Below, piece by piece: positions 33,787-35,022 of a stretch of 35,022 nt of DNA (position 1 is its first letter; every line of letters begins with the position of its first letter). The position numbers and the translations under genes are program-made. This DNA is from an uncultured Clostridia bacterium (lineage in GTDB: Bacteria; Bacillota; Clostridia; TANB77; CAG-508). A model generated the notes under the pieces. That model was not told the origin of the DNA, searched no databases, and worked only from the letters and a program-made list of their open reading frames with translations. The stretch lies in contig CANRNR010000018.1 of NCBI GenBank assembly GCA_947632035.1, positions 1-35,022 of the forward strand, given 5' to 3'.

Positions 33787-33868
33787 GCTCCTCCTTTGTT
33801 CTAATAGAACGATGCATTTTGTTAAATTGGATATGTATAATTATATCACGATTTTATGTATATTACAA
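33787..33868 (-). promoter_or_regulatory. Promoter and leader of lipoprotein gene 4
   Basis: On the minus strand: TTGTAA (33868-33863), 17-bp spacer, TATAAT (33845-33840), then the GTTCT-ATT-AGAAC hairpin and AAAGGAGG. The right half of the -10 palindrome is degenerate. The rest of the gap up to 34132 is AT-rich and I see no other feature in it. Confidence 0.75.
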
Positions 33869-34132
33869 TAGACATGGTTAAATTCTGATATTTAAAATAA
33901 AAAATAAATTTAAGAATAGCAACTTTTTTAAATCTTCTTCATATAATAAAAAGAAAACAATTGAAAAACAAAATTACAAATACAGTTTAAATTATAAATT
34001 CAATTGAATAAAATTTATAAAGGGAGAAGATTATTTTAAATAAAACAATAATTAGACTTGTACTTAAAAAGTAAAGTGTAAATATGTAACTAAAATTTAA
34101 AATAATCAAAAAGAAATATGGGACAGAGAGGA

Positions 34133-34286
34133 ATGGATTTTAAACACAAAGAAGTCATAAATATTAAAGACGGAAGAAGGCTTCGGATTTGTGCAAGATG
34201 TATGTGCAGACTTAGAAAGTGGAACAATCACATCTATAATGGTTGCAAAAAAGAGAATAGGTACAAATGTAACAAATCCTTTATAA
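34133..34286 (+). pseudogene. ylmC: YlmC/YmxH family sporulation protein remnant, frameshifted
   Basis: The frame opens MDFKHKEVINIKDGRRL, the N-terminus of the YlmC/YmxH (PRC-barrel-like) family. One extra base at about 34181-34184 then shifts it. Dropping one base gives GFVQDVCADLESGTITSIMV, the next family block. After that the restored frame ends AKKRIGTNVTNPL and a stop at 34284. The last third (the usual IPW...IG.D.ILV) is missing. In the unshifted frame translation can run on to 34423 as an unrelated Lys/Cys-rich sequence. In Bacilli and Clostridia ylmC lies just downstream of sigG, so synteny supports the call. The gene is decayed, apparently since the inverted lipoprotein copy came between. 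Confidence 0.75.
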
Positions 34287-34429
34287 AAGGTGAATATATA
34301 TGTTTTTCATTTGAAAGAGAATGTAGAAAAAAAGATTATATTACAAAGAATAATCAAAAAAGAACAGGCTATACAGTAAGAGAAAAATATGAATATGATG
34401 TGATTTGTAAAATGGAATTGTAGGATTTA

Positions 34430-34454
34430 AGGGCATATGAAAATATGCTCTTTT
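34430..34454. terminator. Bidirectional terminator with GAAA loop
   Basis: AGGGCATAT (34430-34438), loop GAAA, ATATGCTCT (34443-34451) with one G-T pair, T-run on the plus strand. It lies between the ylmC remnant and the DUF3006 gene and can serve both. Confidence 0.8.
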
Positions 34455-34470
34455 AAAAATGAAAAACTAA

Positions 34471-34806
34471 TTAATCTAATTTTTTCAAATTGTCCATCTT
34501 TTGTCTAATTCTATTAGATACATTTTTAGTTTCTTCATTGTCAACTACATAAGAACCATTAGAGAGTCTTAAAATATCGCCTTCTTTTGCATTCGTAGGA
34601 ATATCAGAAATAGGAATATCAGTCATTTTTTTCGTATTTCTATTTTCTAAAATAGCAAAATTACCTTCGAAACGATCTAATGTATATAAGGGATTAGAAC
34701 TTTTATCTAAATAATTTTTCAATTCATTGATAAAAGATTCAATAAAGTTATTAGAATGATTTGAGAAAATGTTTTGATTTAGATTATTGAATAAATCAAA
34801 TTTCAT
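34471..34806 (-). CDS. DUF3006-containing protein
   Basis: The product has 111 aa. Residues about 41-110 match the short DUF3006 domain: YTLDRFEGNFAILEN, IPISDIPTNAKEGDILRLSN, and a C-terminal helix ETKNVSNRIRQKMDNLKKL. DUF3006 proteins often stand next to, or are fused with, ComEC-type metallo-beta-lactamase proteins; here the gene is about 27 kb from comEC. The N-terminal 40 residues (Asn/Phe-rich helix) are an extension I do not recognise. The start ATG at 34806 has AAAGAGGTG upstream on the minus strand. There is no signal peptide. The domain is likely; its function is unknown. Confidence 0.75.
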   Translation of the reverse strand: MKFDLFNNLNQNIFSNHSNNFIESFINELKNYLDKSSNPLYTLDRFEGNFAILENRNTKKMTDIPISDIPTNAKEGDILRLSNGSYVVDNEETKNVSNRIRQKMDNLKKLD

Positions 34807-34920
34807 ATGTTTTGAACACCTCTTTAAAATAATAATATAGAAATAAGTTTAAAACATTATACAAGCAAAATTAAAATTTATCAATATTTTTGTAAAAATA
34901 TGTAAAAATTTTAATTTAGA

Positions 34921-34949
34921 TTGAAAAAAATAAAATTATACAATATAAC
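34921..34949 (+). promoter_or_regulatory. Candidate promoter near the window end
   Basis: TTGAAA (34921-34926), 17-bp spacer, TATAAC (34944-34949). It lies in very AT-rich sequence and may be chance. It would transcribe toward the hairpin at 34985-35003. Confidence 0.35.
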
Positions 34950-34984
34950 GGAAGTTTGACACTTTTATGAAACAAAATTTGATG

Positions 34985-35010
34985 TAAGCATTAAAAATGC
35001 TTAATTTTTT
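34985..35010 (+). terminator. Intrinsic terminator at the window end
   Basis: TAAGCATT (34985-34992), AAA loop, AATGCTTA (34996-35003), then a run of Ts. No plus-strand gene precedes it, so it ends either a very short RNA (about 34956-35010) or acts as an attenuator for a gene beyond the window. Confidence 0.65.
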
Positions 35011-35022
35011 TGTCAATTTTTT

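Noticed and set aside
34118-34423. A genuine 101-aa Cys/Lys-rich protein
   Set aside because: Its first third is the YlmC N-terminus and the continuation of YlmC lies in another frame, so the rest of this frame is most likely read-through of a pseudogene.

Overview
The window is strongly AT-rich and its gene content points to a spore-forming, low-GC Firmicute of the Clostridia type. The evidence is spoIIGA-sigE-sigG, the order murA-ftsQ-DUF881-DUF881-sbp-ftsA-ftsZ, ClpE, purine-rich ribosome binding sites, and TTG starts for ftsA and one DUF881 gene. The species cannot be named from the sequence alone. The shape of the SUMF1-fold gene recalls uncultured gut Clostridia, but that is inference.

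Layout. 1-3.2 kb: 3' part of fusA, then tuf with its own promoter and terminator. 3.3-5 kb: secreted SH3b/NlpC-P60 cell-wall hydrolase. 5.1-7.7 kb: comEC, broken by one extra G in the metallo-beta-lactamase active-site motif and carrying a terminator-like hairpin near its start. 7.7-8.4 kb: hicAB toxin-antitoxin pair. 8.5-10.2 kb: Sua5-type tRNA t6A enzyme and a BofC-like membrane protein. 10.2-10.4 kb: a 156-bp nested palindrome between convergent genes. 10.4-13.4 kb (minus strand): clpE-pgsA. 13.5-14.1 kb: an orphan 106-aa gene with a consensus promoter and a strong terminator. 14.2-18.2 kb: DUF3298-like membrane protein, topoisomerase III, patatin phospholipase.

18.2-21.0 kb is an accessory island. 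Two 120-bp direct repeats (terminator plus promoter) precede a truncated BRO-type gene and dinD. Between them lies a SUMF1/formylglycine-generating-enzyme-fold gene. Its last 42 codons before the tail are almost all NNY, and a 6-bp-stem, 4-nt-loop hairpin overlaps its stop codon. This is the pattern expected of a variable protein diversified by a diversity-generating retroelement (DGR). No reverse transcriptase or template repeat is visible here. dinD contains a perfect 28-bp palindrome.

21.1-28.3 kb is the division cluster: murA and ftsQ abut, then two DUF881 genes, sbp, ftsA and ftsZ. Four 11-bp phased repeats sit directly upstream of the ftsA promoter. 28.4-34.3 kb is the early sporulation locus spoIIGA-sigE-sigG followed by a frameshifted ylmC remnant. 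It is invaded or expanded by four paralogous small lipoprotein genes, three as tandem ~0.8-kb units and one inverted. Each tandem unit carries a copy of a promoter with a 21-bp spacer resembling the spoIIG promoter. The third copy drives spoIIGA. The first two are orphans that run into intrinsic terminators after about 85 nt. The window ends with a DUF3006 gene on the minus strand and AT-rich sequence with one promoter-terminator pair.

Coding calls rest on recognised motifs and gene order. Promoters and RNAs were read by eye in an AT-rich background and are less certain.
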